From: Thermoplasmata archaeon
GTDB taxonomy: Archaea; Thermoplasmatota; Thermoplasmata; Lutacidiplasmatales; UBA184
DNA: 29,313 nucleotides
NCBI GenBank assembly: GCA_030038885.1
Contig: JASHQY010000164.1
Location: 1 to 29,313, forward strand
Direction of reading: 5' to 3'
Position numbers and translations under genes: made by a program. Every line of letters starts with the position of its first letter. Position 1 is the first letter of the stretch. Below are positions 1-6,417 of the stretch, one piece after another. The notes beneath the pieces are model-generated. The model saw only the letters and a list, made by a program, of their open reading frames with translations. It had not been told where the DNA came from and made no database searches.

Positions 1-72
1 CGTTCGCCGGCCCCGGCCCCCGCCGGGTCGGCCGAGCGACCGGTCACGGGGGCCGCGTCCGGGCAAGGCTGA
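1..72 (+). CDS. Possible 3' end of an upstream gene (partial)
   Basis: Frame 1 is open from the window edge to a TGA at 70-72 and encodes a 23-residue Pro/Ala/Gly-rich tail. It ends 31 bases before the ctaB start, which is a spacing typical of an operon. Nothing in this short tail identifies a family. High GC makes random open frames common, so this is only a possible gene end. Confidence 0.2.
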   Translation, partial: RSPAPAPAGSAERPVTGAASGQG

Positions 73-103
73 GCGCCGGCCCCCCGCTCGGCGGAGCATC
101 TCG

Positions 104-1033
104 ATGGCCGCCTCGTCCGATCCCGCGCCCTCCGAGCCCGCGCGCCGCGCGAGCGCCCGCGACTACGTCGCGCTCTCGAAGCCGGGGATCACAGCACTGA
201 TCTGCACGGTCGCCCTCGGGGGCTTCCTGCTCGCGTCCCCGGGGGCGATCGACCCGGTCCGGCTCGGGACGCTGCTCCTCTGCGGGGCCGCCGCTTCGGC
301 GGGCGCGGCGATGCTGAACCACTACCTCGACCGCGACCTCGACTCCCGGATGCAGCGCACCCGCCGCCGTCCGCTCCCGGCCGAGCGGATCGCGCCGAGC
401 GGGATCGTCGCCGGCCTCGGGCTCGCGTTCCTCGCCGCGGGGATCGGCGTCGCGAGCTGGCGGCTGAACCCGCTCACCGGGTTCTCGATCTTCCTCGGGG
501 GCCTGTTCTACGTCGTCGTCTACACGGCCTGGCTCAAGCGTCGCTCGAGCTGGAACGTCGTGATCGGGGGGTTCGCGGGGAGCGCCCCGGCGCTCGCCGG
601 CAGCGCGGCCGCGGTCGGGACGTTCACTCCGGGCGTGATCGCGTTCGCGATCCTCGTCTTCCTCTGGACCCCGCCGCACTTCTGGAGCCTCGCGCTCCTC
701 CTGAAGGACGACTACGCGCGGGCCGGACTGCCGATGCTGCCGCGGATGGACGACGTCGCGTTCTCGGGACGCATGGTGGTCGTCTCGGCGGTGCTGCTCG
801 TGCCGGCGGCCGTGCTGATCGGCCTCACCGGGGCGCTGACCTGGCCGGTCTTCGTCGTCCTGGTCGCGCTCGGGGGGCTGTTCGTCGTGCTGACGCTCCC
901 GCTCTGGCGGGAGGTCACGCGCCCGATCGCCCGTCGCGGGTTCATCTACTCGGGCCCGTACCTCCTCGCGGTCGTGGTCGCGATCGTCGCGAACGCTCCC
1001 CTGCTCCGGCTCGGTTTCCCGGCCGGGGTGTGA
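104..1033 (+). CDS. ctaB: Protoheme IX farnesyltransferase (heme O synthase)
   Basis: This 309-aa integral membrane enzyme of the UbiA prenyltransferase superfamily transfers a farnesyl group to protoheme IX, giving heme O for heme-copper terminal oxidases. The first UbiA Asp-rich motif is clear: N72, D76 and D80 in NHYLDRDLDSRMQRT, followed by an RRRPL segment. A second motif region (YTAWLKRRSSWNVVIGG) and a WTPPHFWSLAL segment typical of the CtaB/CyoE branch follow. About eight to nine hydrophobic segments are visible and the length is normal. The ATG has a good Shine-Dalgarno-like GGCGGAG just upstream and no evident TATA box, so it is probably internal to an operon beginning left of the window. 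The family role implies an oxygen-reducing oxidase encoded elsewhere. Confidence 0.95.
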   Translation: MAASSDPAPSEPARRASARDYVALSKPGITALICTVALGGFLLASPGAIDPVRLGTLLLCGAAASAGAAMLNHYLDRDLDSRMQRTRRRPLPAERIAPSGIVAGLGLAFLAAGIGVASWRLNPLTGFSIFLGGLFYVVVYTAWLKRRSSWNVVIGGFAGSAPALAGSAAAVGTFTPGVIAFAILVFLWTPPHFWSLALLLKDDYARAGLPMLPRMDDVAFSGRMVVVSAVLLVPAAVLIGLTGALTWPVFVVLVALGGLFVVLTLPLWREVTRPIARRGFIYSGPYLLAVVVAIVANAPLLRLGFPAGV

Positions 1034-1091
1034 TTACCCCGACGCCGCTCGCACGTCGAGCTTATCTCGGGCGGCCGTTCTCTTAGGACCG

Positions 1092-1805
1092 ATGCCAGAC
1101 TCCGACCGGGTCGGAGGTGCCGACCGGCTGCGCACCGCCGAGACCGTCCTCAAGAAGCTGGGCTTTGCCCGCGTGCCGCCCGCTCGCCGGGAGCGCGCGG
1201 GCGATCCGTCCTTCTGGGTCCAGGAGGCCGGGGTGCCCCGCCGGACGTTCCCCGTGTTCGTCTACGGCGCCCCGTCGGGGACCGTCGAGGACGGCGTGGA
1301 CCGGTGGGTCGCGGGCGTCGGGAACGTCTCCGCCGCACCGCATCGGGCGATCTTCGTCGTCGCGAACGACCGGGCCGCGGAGGAGACGTGGGCCCGCCTG
1401 TCCCGCACCGCAGGATCGGCGATCGAGAACGAGGTCGCGGTGCTGGTCGTTCCGTCGGGGGAGCGGCCCGAAGCCGCCCCGCCGCACTTCCATTTGCGGG
1501 TCGTCGAGCCGCGGGAGGTGCTCCGGGTCGCGACCGGGGTCGTGGTCGGCCTCTTCCGCCGCGCGCAGAGCGCGGAGGAATCCGGCCAGATCGACTTCGA
1601 GGAGATGCTCACCCTCCTGAAGCAGCGGTTCGGGATCGACGTCGCGCGCTCGCTCGGCGTGCGCTCGGACGAGGACGCGCTGTTCCTCCTCTACCAGCTC
1701 GCCCAGCGCGACTCCTACGCGCCGGGCGAGCCAGGGGCGAACCTGCACCTCCTCGTGCTGAAGCCGACCGGCCCCGCCGCCCGGCTGCCGTGGTTCGCCG
1801 CGTAG
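1092..1805 (+). CDS. Hypothetical protein, 237 aa
   Basis: I do not recognise this family. The protein looks soluble, with no signal peptide or membrane segment. It alternates beta-like hydrophobic strands (residues near 55-60, 88-93, 118-122) with helices, which fits an alpha/beta fold. The last ~80 residues contain an acidic helical stretch (SGQIDFEEMLTLLKQRFGID) and a Leu-rich helix. Codon use and GC bias at third positions match the neighbours, and it is the longest sensible frame here. A TATA-like CTTATC at 1061-1066 is centred 28 bases before the ATG, so the gene probably has its own promoter and a leaderless mRNA. It follows ctaB by 58 bases, but nothing ties it to heme or oxidase work. 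Confidence 0.75.
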   Translation: MPDSDRVGGADRLRTAETVLKKLGFARVPPARRERAGDPSFWVQEAGVPRRTFPVFVYGAPSGTVEDGVDRWVAGVGNVSAAPHRAIFVVANDRAAEETWARLSRTAGSAIENEVAVLVVPSGERPEAAPPHFHLRVVEPREVLRVATGVVVGLFRRAQSAEESGQIDFEEMLTLLKQRFGIDVARSLGVRSDEDALFLLYQLAQRDSYAPGEPGANLHLLVLKPTGPAARLPWFAA

Positions 1806-1863
1806 GTCCGCACGAACCGAGCCGTTAAGAATCGCGGTCCCCCTCGCCCGGTCGGAGCGCGAC

Positions 1864-2058
1864 GTGGACGCGGCGGACGAGGCGTACCGGTCGCCGTACA
1901 CGCCGACCCCCGGCGGCTCGGTGCCCGGCCCCGAAGGAACGGCGGCGGAGGGACGGGCCGAGCTCTGGACGTTCTTCTGGGTGACGGTCGCCAGCGTCGT
2001 GATCATCGCGGCGTTCGGGATCGGCGCGTGGCTCTACTGGCACTACGTGCTGCACTGA
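1864..2058 (+). CDS. Small single-span membrane protein, 64 aa
   Basis: This GTG-started 64-aa protein has a polar, Pro/Gly-rich first ~33 residues and one strong membrane segment at about residues 35-60, ending in a short tail (WLYWHYVLH). A topology with the N terminus inside the cell cannot be proved from sequence. A TTAAG element at 1825-1829 lies about 37 bases upstream and a CGGAG ribosome-binding-like motif at 1853-1857 supports the GTG. Its size and single span resemble small accessory subunits of membrane complexes, and ctaB lies nearby, so a small oxidase-associated subunit is one possibility, but no diagnostic residues support that. Confidence 0.6.
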   Translation: MDAADEAYRSPYTPTPGGSVPGPEGTAAEGRAELWTFFWVTVASVVIIAAFGIGAWLYWHYVLH

Positions 2059-2084
2059 CCTCGAGGACCCCGCACCGGGAAACC

Positions 2085-2092
2085 ATTATCTA
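2085..2092 (+). promoter_or_regulatory. TATA-like box for tRNA-Pro
   Basis: An AT-rich TTATCTAA stands out in GC-rich sequence about 37 bases before the first base of the tRNA. This is a suitable distance for an archaeal TATA box with a short transcribed leader. Confidence 0.5.
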
Positions 2093-2125
2093 ACCGGCCC
2101 CGGTCGGCGCGCCACCGCGCGGCGT

Positions 2126-2200
2126 GGGGCCGTGGGGTAGCTTGGACCATCCTTCTTGCTTGGGGTGCAAGAGACTCCGATTCAAATTCGGACGGCCCCA
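2126..2200 (+). tRNA. tRNA-Pro (anticodon GGG)
   Basis: The 75-base cloverleaf has a perfect 7-bp acceptor stem (GGGGCCG at 2126-2132 with CGGCCCC at 2193-2199) and an A discriminator. The T arm is TCCGA/TCGGA around the loop TTCAAAT (2181-2187). The anticodon stem is CTTGC (2155-2159) with GCAAG (2167-2171) around the loop TTGGGGT, which puts GGG at 2162-2164; this decodes CCC and CCU. The D loop is long, and the exact D-stem register is ambiguous by one base. CCA is not encoded and there is no intron. Confidence 0.93.
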
Positions 2201-2259
2201 TCCGCCCGGGTCCCGCGGCGGCGGTCCCGTCATGTACGGGCGCCGCGTCGGCGCGCCGC

Positions 2260-2913
2260 ATGCCGCGACGGTTCGTGAGCGAGCGCCGGCGCGACCCGTA
2301 CTACCGCGCCGCCCAGCGGGAGGGGCTGCGCTCGCGCGCCGCGTTCAAGCTCGCCTACGTGGACGAGCGGTTCCGGGTGCTGCGGCGGGGCGCCCGGGTG
2401 CTCGACCTCGGGGCCGCGCCCGGGGGATGGTCGCTGATCGCCCGGGACCGGGTCGGGCCCGCGGGCCACGTGGTCGCGATCGACCCCCGCGCGATCGAGC
2501 CGATCGAGGGCGTCGAGGTCGTTCACGGCCGCGTGGGCGACCCCGGGCTCCCGGACCGGCTCGGCCGCGACCGCTTCGACGTGGTCGTGTCCGACATGTC
2601 CCCACGGATCAGCGGGGCGTACTCGACCGACCACGCCCGCAGCGTCGCGCTCGTGCGCGAGGGGTTCCGGCTCGCGCAGCGGGTGCTCGCCCCGCGCGGG
2701 TCGTTCGTCGCGAAGGTGTTCGACGGCGACATGGTCGCCGACCTCGAGCGCGAGCTGCACCCGTGGTTCGAAGAGGTCCGGCGGACGAAGCCTCCGGCGT
2801 CTCGGGAGCCCTCGTCGGAGTTATACATCGTCGCGCTCGGCTTCCGTCCCCCGGTCGGGGTCGACCCGCCGACCGGAGCGCGGGGGGGCGTGCGGCCGGG
2901 ACGCGATATATAG
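2260..2913 (+). CDS. rlmE: FtsJ/RlmE-family 2'-O-ribose RNA methyltransferase
   Basis: This 217-aa SAM-dependent enzyme belongs to the FtsJ/RrmJ family, which methylates the 2'-hydroxyl of 23S rRNA nucleotides. The SAM-binding motif I is VLDLGAAPGGWS, and the K-D-K-E catalytic tetrad is visible: K in SRAAFKL, D in VVVSDMSP, K in FVAKVFDG and E in SSELYIVALGF. The N terminus (DPYYRAAQREGLRSRAAFKL) is typical. Length fits the family's core, with a short basic, Gly/Pro-rich tail. It starts 59 bases after tRNA-Pro with no obvious separate TATA box, so it may be transcribed from the tRNA promoter region. Its stop codon is embedded in the TATA box of the next gene. Confidence 0.93.
   Translation: MPRRFVSERRRDPYYRAAQREGLRSRAAFKLAYVDERFRVLRRGARVLDLGAAPGGWSLIARDRVGPAGHVVAIDPRAIEPIEGVEVVHGRVGDPGLPDRLGRDRFDVVVSDMSPRISGAYSTDHARSVALVREGFRLAQRVLAPRGSFVAKVFDGDMVADLERELHPWFEEVRRTKPPASREPSSELYIVALGFRPPVGVDPPTGARGGVRPGRDI
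2905..2912 (+). promoter_or_regulatory. TATA box for the endonuclease IV-like gene
   Basis: GATATATA is one of the best TATA matches in the window. It overlaps the TAG stop codon (2911-2913) of the rlmE-type gene and lies about 50 bases before the next start (GTG at 2960). That leaves a leader of about 25 bases, which contains a GAGGT motif at 2945-2949 ten bases ahead of the GTG. Confidence 0.6.
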
Positions 2914-2959
2914 TTTCAATTCCTCCCTCAGGTCCGCCATTTTTGAGGTCTGGTTACTC

Positions 2960-4156
2960 GTGATCCGGTTCGGACCCGCGGGGATCCCTCTCTCCTGCAA
3001 AGGGCGGACGCTGCGCGACGGCATCGCCGACGTCCACCACCTCGGGCTCACCGCGATGGAAGTCCAGTTCATCAAGGTCAATCCGCTGACGCGCCTCGCG
3101 CTCGACGAGGAGGTCGGCAAGCTCCCGCGCGAGCTGCCGCTCCAGCTCGTGATGAACGCCGGACCCGCGGACCACCAGGGCGGCGTGCCGACCCTCGCCT
3201 CGCTCACGTCGCCGATCAAGAAGCGCGACTCGGTGACCGCGCTCACCTGGAGCCTCGCGAAGGACTACCCCGACCTCCAGCAGACGAAGGCGCTCGCCCG
3301 CGCGCTCGACACCGACCTCACGCTCCACGCGCCGTACTACGTCGACTTCTTCGGTTCGAGCGACGCGCGCGAGCAGTCGACGCGCCAGATCCAGTGGGCC
3401 GGCGTCCTCGCCCAGGGCCTCGGCGCCCGGCTCGCGGTGACCCACCTCGGGTTCTACGGCGGCGGCGAGCGCGCCGACTCGATCCAAGCACTGACCGAGA
3501 TCGTGACCGACCTCGCGAACTGGCTGAAGCAGTTCTCGCGCGGGACCGTGCGGCTCGGGATCGAGCCGAGCGGGCACCCCGACGTCTTCGGCTCGCGCGA
3601 CGAGGTGCTCGACCTCGTCCACCGGGTCAAGGGCACGGTCCCGGTGCTGAACCTCCCGCACCTCGCAGCGCGCGAGCGCCGCTCGTTCGAGGAGCCGGAG
3701 CAGCTCGAGCCGATCCTGCGACAGTTCGTCGCCGCGACCGACGGGCCGCTCTACCTCAACTTCTCGGGCGTCGAGTTCTACGGCTCGGGGGAGTTCCGGC
3801 TGACGCCGATCAAGCGGGGCCTGGTACGCTTCGACCCGCTCGCCGAGCTGCTCGCGGAGCGGGACTACGACGTGACCGTGATCTCGAGCTCTCCGCTCCT
3901 CGAGCACGACGCGATGTACATGAAGCTCCTCTACGAGCGCGCGCTCACCCGGCGCTGGGCGAAGCTCCACGCCCCGCCGCCTCCGAAGGCGGCGAAGAGG
4001 CCGGCGCCGCTGCCCGAACGGGCCCGTCCTCCCGAGGCCCGGCGGCCGCCCGCCCGCCCCGCGGCAAAGCCGGCCCACGGAACGCCCGCCCACCCCGCAC
4101 GGCGCCCCGTCCCCCGGGCGAAGGAGGTCCACCGGCATGGCGGCGCCCACCGATAG
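2960..4156 (+). CDS. Endonuclease IV-like (AP endonuclease family 2) TIM-barrel protein
   Basis: The 398-aa protein has the xylose-isomerase-like TIM barrel of endonuclease IV. Recognisable strand ends carry likely metal ligands: H123 in LHAPYY, H162 in VTHLGFYGGG, E202 in LGIEPSG, H234 in NLPHLAA and perhaps E315 in SSSPLLEHDA. In E. coli Nfo the position before the H234 equivalent is Asp and a later strand carries His; here these appear to be N231 and N267, so the metal site differs. Residues ~35-120 are longer than usual between the first strands. Residues ~338-398 form a Pro/Ala/Arg-rich, low-complexity tail. The GTG start has an SD-like GAGGT. Likely role: endonuclease at abasic sites, or a divergent sugar-phosphate enzyme. 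The end overlaps the next gene by 20 bases. Confidence 0.75.
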   Translation: MIRFGPAGIPLSCKGRTLRDGIADVHHLGLTAMEVQFIKVNPLTRLALDEEVGKLPRELPLQLVMNAGPADHQGGVPTLASLTSPIKKRDSVTALTWSLAKDYPDLQQTKALARALDTDLTLHAPYYVDFFGSSDAREQSTRQIQWAGVLAQGLGARLAVTHLGFYGGGERADSIQALTEIVTDLANWLKQFSRGTVRLGIEPSGHPDVFGSRDEVLDLVHRVKGTVPVLNLPHLAARERRSFEEPEQLEPILRQFVAATDGPLYLNFSGVEFYGSGEFRLTPIKRGLVRFDPLAELLAERDYDVTVISSSPLLEHDAMYMKLLYERALTRRWAKLHAPPPPKAAKRPAPLPERARPPEARRPPARPAAKPAHGTPAHPARRPVPRAKEVHRHGGAHR

Positions 4157-4706
4157 CGGCGTGACCTTCCGCCGGGCGCAGCACTACCTCGCCGATCGCG
4201 TGACCGAGGCGCTCGACCGCCTCGACCCGGCGGCGGTCGCGACCGCCGTGGGGATCCTCGCGCGCGCGCCCGCGACGTTCGTCTACGGCGCCGGCCGCAG
4301 CGGGATCATCGGACGGGCGTTCGCGATGCGGCTCGTCCAGCTCGGCCTCACGGCGTACGTGATCGGGGAGAGCGTCACGCCGATCGTGCGGCGCGGGGAC
4401 GCGGTCTTCATCCTCTCCGGCCGCGGGGAGAGCTCGTCCTCGATCCAGACCGCGAACATCGTCCGGCGCGAGGGCGCGGAGCTGATCGTCTTCACCGCCC
4501 GCGCGTCGTCGAAGCTCGCCCACATCGCGACCGCGCTCCTGACCCTCGACTTCCCGGCGGACGAGGACCACGGCCGGATCGCCCCGCTCGGCACGCTCTT
4601 CGAGTCGGCGAGCCTCCGGCTGACGGACACGCTGGTCGCCGAGCTCATGCGGGCGCGCGGCGAGACCGAAGAATCGATGCGACGCCGTCACGCGATCATG
4701 GTGTAG
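4137..4706 (+). CDS. hxlB: 6-phospho-3-hexuloisomerase (SIS domain)
   Basis: This 189-aa SIS-domain protein matches 6-phospho-3-hexuloisomerase, which interconverts hexulose 6-phosphate and fructose 6-phosphate. In archaea the enzyme mostly runs in reverse with hexulose-phosphate synthase to make pentose phosphates. Visible signatures are the phosphosugar-binding loops FVYGAGRSGIIGRAFAMRL and ILSGRGESSSSI, the ATLLTLDF region, and the family-specific C-terminal RHAIMV (compare RHANLE in HxlB). Length is standard. It overlaps the preceding gene by 20 bases, so the two are probably co-transcribed. The partner synthase is not fused to it and is not in this window. A different SIS isomerase is possible but less likely given the C terminus. 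Confidence 0.88.
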   Translation: MAAPTDSGVTFRRAQHYLADRVTEALDRLDPAAVATAVGILARAPATFVYGAGRSGIIGRAFAMRLVQLGLTAYVIGESVTPIVRRGDAVFILSGRGESSSSIQTANIVRREGAELIVFTARASSKLAHIATALLTLDFPADEDHGRIAPLGTLFESASLRLTDTLVAELMRARGETEESMRRRHAIMV

Positions 4707-4723
4707 CCCCGCGCGCCGCCAAA

Positions 4724-4731
4724 GGTTAAGC
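4724..4731 (+). promoter_or_regulatory. TATA-like box for pdaD
   Basis: GGTTAAGC is centred about 27 bases before the GTG at 4754. This spacing puts the predicted transcription start at or next to the start codon, so the message would be leaderless. Confidence 0.5.
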
Positions 4732-4753
4732 CCGTGAGTCCCTCGGGCGCGAC

Positions 4754-5254
4754 GTGCCGGCGCGCACCGCTCCCGGATCGTCGACCCTCGTGCCGGTGCC
4801 GACCCGGTTCTTCGTCACGAGCGGGAAGGGGATCAACAAGACCAGCGAGCTCAACGCGTTCGACCTCGCGCTCCTCCAGGCCGGGATCGGCGACCAGAAC
4901 CTCGTCAGCGTCTCGTCCGTCCTGCCGATCGGCATCCGGCAGGTCGACCGGATCCCGATCGCGCGCGGCGCGATCACCCACGCGGTGCTCGCGCGGTACA
5001 CCGGCGGCGAGGGCGAGGTCATCAGCGCCGGGATCGCCTACGGGTTCCGCACCGACGGCCAGGGAGGCTACGTCGCCGAGGCGCACCTCCACGGGACCCA
5101 GAAGTCGCTCAAGGAGTTCCTGCGCTGGCGCATGCAGGAGATCGCGCACTTCCGGGGCGTCGAGCTGCGCCGGATCCAGTACCGGACCGAGGAGCTCTCG
5201 ATCCCGATGGACCACTACGGCGTCTGCGTCGCCGCGTGCGTCTTCCTGCCGTGA
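4754..5254 (+). CDS. pdaD: Pyruvoyl-dependent arginine decarboxylase
   Basis: The 166-aa proenzyme converts arginine to agmatine, the first step of archaeal polyamine synthesis, and self-cleaves to create its pyruvoyl cofactor. The family signature is complete: FFVTSGKGINKTSELNAFDLAL, then AGIGDQNLVSVSS with the self-cleavage serine pair at S54-S55 before VLP. The C-terminal part carries the AEAHLHG and MDHYGVCVAACVFLP segments. Cleavage should leave a ~54-residue beta chain and a ~112-residue alpha chain starting with the pyruvoyl group. The GTG start is supported by the TATA-like box about 27 bases upstream; a second GTG 36 bases downstream is a less likely alternative. The gene is convergent with the SCP2 gene, with a hairpin between them. 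Confidence 0.94.
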   Translation: MPARTAPGSSTLVPVPTRFFVTSGKGINKTSELNAFDLALLQAGIGDQNLVSVSSVLPIGIRQVDRIPIARGAITHAVLARYTGGEGEVISAGIAYGFRTDGQGGYVAEAHLHGTQKSLKEFLRWRMQEIAHFRGVELRRIQYRTEELSIPMDHYGVCVAACVFLP

Positions 5255-5262
5255 GCCCGGCG

Positions 5263-5286
5263 GCGCTCCGCGCCGGCCCGGAGCGC
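5263..5286. terminator. Inverted repeat between convergent genes
   Basis: GCGCTCCG (5263-5270) and CGGAGCGC (5279-5286) form a perfect 8-bp stem with an 8-base loop, 9 bases after the pdaD stop and just before the end of the convergent SCP2 gene. It could act as an RNA hairpin at the 3' ends of both transcripts. No T-rich tract follows, so termination is a guess. Confidence 0.35.
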
Positions 5287-5288
5287 GG

Positions 5289-5624
5289 TCAGAGCAGCTT
5301 GCGGAACAGGAGTTTGTCCTCGAGGCTGCCGTCGATCGCGAGCTTGCGCGTCACGAGGGCCTTCATCGGGCCGATCTCCTTGCTGACGAGGCCGCGGAAC
5401 GTCGCGACGTCGGTCGTGATCGTCACGTCCGCGGCCCCGCTCGGCGCGGTCCGCAGGTTCGACAGCCGCCCGTCCCTCAGGTCGACGGCGTAGGACCGCT
5501 CGTCGGTCAGGCGGATCCGGATCGTCCGCTCGAGCCCGGCGAGCTCCTCGCGCATCGCCGGCGTCGCGTCGGCCTTGCGGTTGAACCGATCGACCAGCGA
5601 GGCGAGCGTCTCCTCGATCGTCAT
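5289..5624 (-). CDS. Stand-alone SCP2 (sterol-carrier-like) domain protein
   Basis: The 111-aa protein is a single SCP2-type lipid-binding domain. The N-terminal helix (MTIEETLASLVDRFNRKADA), the strand series TIRIRLTDERSYAVDLRDGRL and DVTITTDVATFRGLVSKEIG, and the closing IDGSLEDKLLFRKLL follow the family pattern. These domains bind acyl-CoAs, fatty acids or other lipids in a hydrophobic tunnel; the ligand here is unknown. The ATG overlaps the rnhB stop by four bases (ATGA), which indicates translational coupling. A TTAA element inside rnhB at 5664-5667 could give it a second promoter. Confidence 0.85.
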   Translation of the reverse strand: MTIEETLASLVDRFNRKADATPAMREELAGLERTIRIRLTDERSYAVDLRDGRLSNLRTAPSGAADVTITTDVATFRGLVSKEIGPMKALVTRKLAIDGSLEDKLLFRKLL

Positions 5625-6268
5625 GCGGGCTCCGCGTCCAGGGTCCGAGCCGGATGGGCTCGCTTAACCCTTTGGACCGTGGCCCACGACCGGCGCATCC
5701 ACACCGGGACGGGCCCGCCGTCGCGCGCGTGCCGCTCGACGCACGCGCGCGTCGCGGGGTCGGACGGGTAGCCGCTGCCGAGGGACTCGGGCACGCTCCG
5801 GCGGAGGGCGTCGAGCGCGGCGTCCCTCCGGACCTTCGCGACGATCGACGCCGCACCGACGATCGGAAGATCGCGGTCCGCCTTGTGCCGGCTCACGACG
5901 CGGATTCCGCCCGCGAGCGCCGAGAGCCGGCGGCCGAACCGCTCGGCGTCGGGATCGCAGGCGTCGACGTACGCGACGTCGGGACGGATCGCGCGCACGA
6001 GCTCGGCGAACGCTTCGAGCTCGAGCCGGTTGAGCCCGCGGCGCGCCACGTAACGGTCGATCGTGCGCGGCGGCAGCGCGATCGATCGCCGCTCGCCCAG
6101 CGCGGCGAGGCGGCCGTAGACCTCCTCCCGCCGCGCCGGCGACAGGAGCTTCGAATCTCGAACGCCGGTCGCGACGACCGAGTCGAGCCGATCGTCGCCG
6201 CAGCAGAACGCGCCGACGACCAGCGGGCCGAGCACGCTGCCGCGGCCGGCCTCGTCCAGGCCGAGGAC
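5621..6268 (-). CDS. rnhB: Ribonuclease HII (start codon unresolved)
   Basis: RNase HII cuts RNA in RNA-DNA hybrids and at single ribonucleotides in DNA. The reading frame holds the catalytic DEAGRG (D at 6254-6256), then VRDSKLLSP, YVDACDPDAERF, KADRDLPIVGAASIVAKVRRD and GSGYPSDPAT, ending in RRSWATVQRV. The first standard start in this frame is a GTG at 6235, but it lies after DEAGRG and would give an enzyme without its first active-site acid. The frame upstream is open but has no ATG, GTG or TTG. The coordinates start at the Val preceding LGLDEAGRG, the shortest form that keeps the motif. A C6 run at 6290-6295 could hide a frameshift; with one base fewer, the ATG at 6324-6326 would be in frame. 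It overlaps the SCP2 gene by four bases. Confidence 0.85.
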   Translation of the reverse strand, partial: VLGLDEAGRGSVLGPLVVGAFCCGDDRLDSVVATGVRDSKLLSPARREEVYGRLAALGERRSIALPPRTIDRYVARRGLNRLELEAFAELVRAIRPDVAYVDACDPDAERFGRRLSALAGGIRVVSRHKADRDLPIVGAASIVAKVRRDAALDALRRSVPESLGSGYPSDPATRACVERHARDGGPVPVWMRRSWATVQRVKRAHPARTLDAEPA

Positions 6269-6376
6269 CCGCTCGCTCCGCGTCGTGCTCCCCCCGGTCC
6301 CCGGACCGGGGTCGGAGATTAAGCATGCGAACCGGTCGCGGCCGCGCGCGCGCGAGCGCCGTCTCTCGATAAACCT

Positions 6377-6384
6377 CTTATACC
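6377..6384 (+). promoter_or_regulatory. TATA box for the S8e-SRP19-GPN cluster
   Basis: CTTATACC, preceded by a purine-rich AAACCT, is centred about 37 bases before the S8e ATG and leaves room for the GAGG motif at 6408-6411. On the opposite strand the adjacent TTTATC at about 6367-6374 could drive rnhB. Confidence 0.55.
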
Positions 6385-6417
6385 GTACCCCGCTCGGACG
6401 CCGCCTCGAGGACGACG

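Noticed and set aside
2954..4150. Reverse-strand 398-codon frame antisense to the endonuclease IV-like gene
   Set aside because: Composition is typical of an antisense GC-rich frame, and the plus strand has the promoter, start and TIM-barrel motifs.
6337..6360. Alternating GC run near the rnhB/S8e gap
   Set aside because: A short GC-alternating stretch is expected at this base composition. It could form Z-DNA in principle, but nothing indicates a function.
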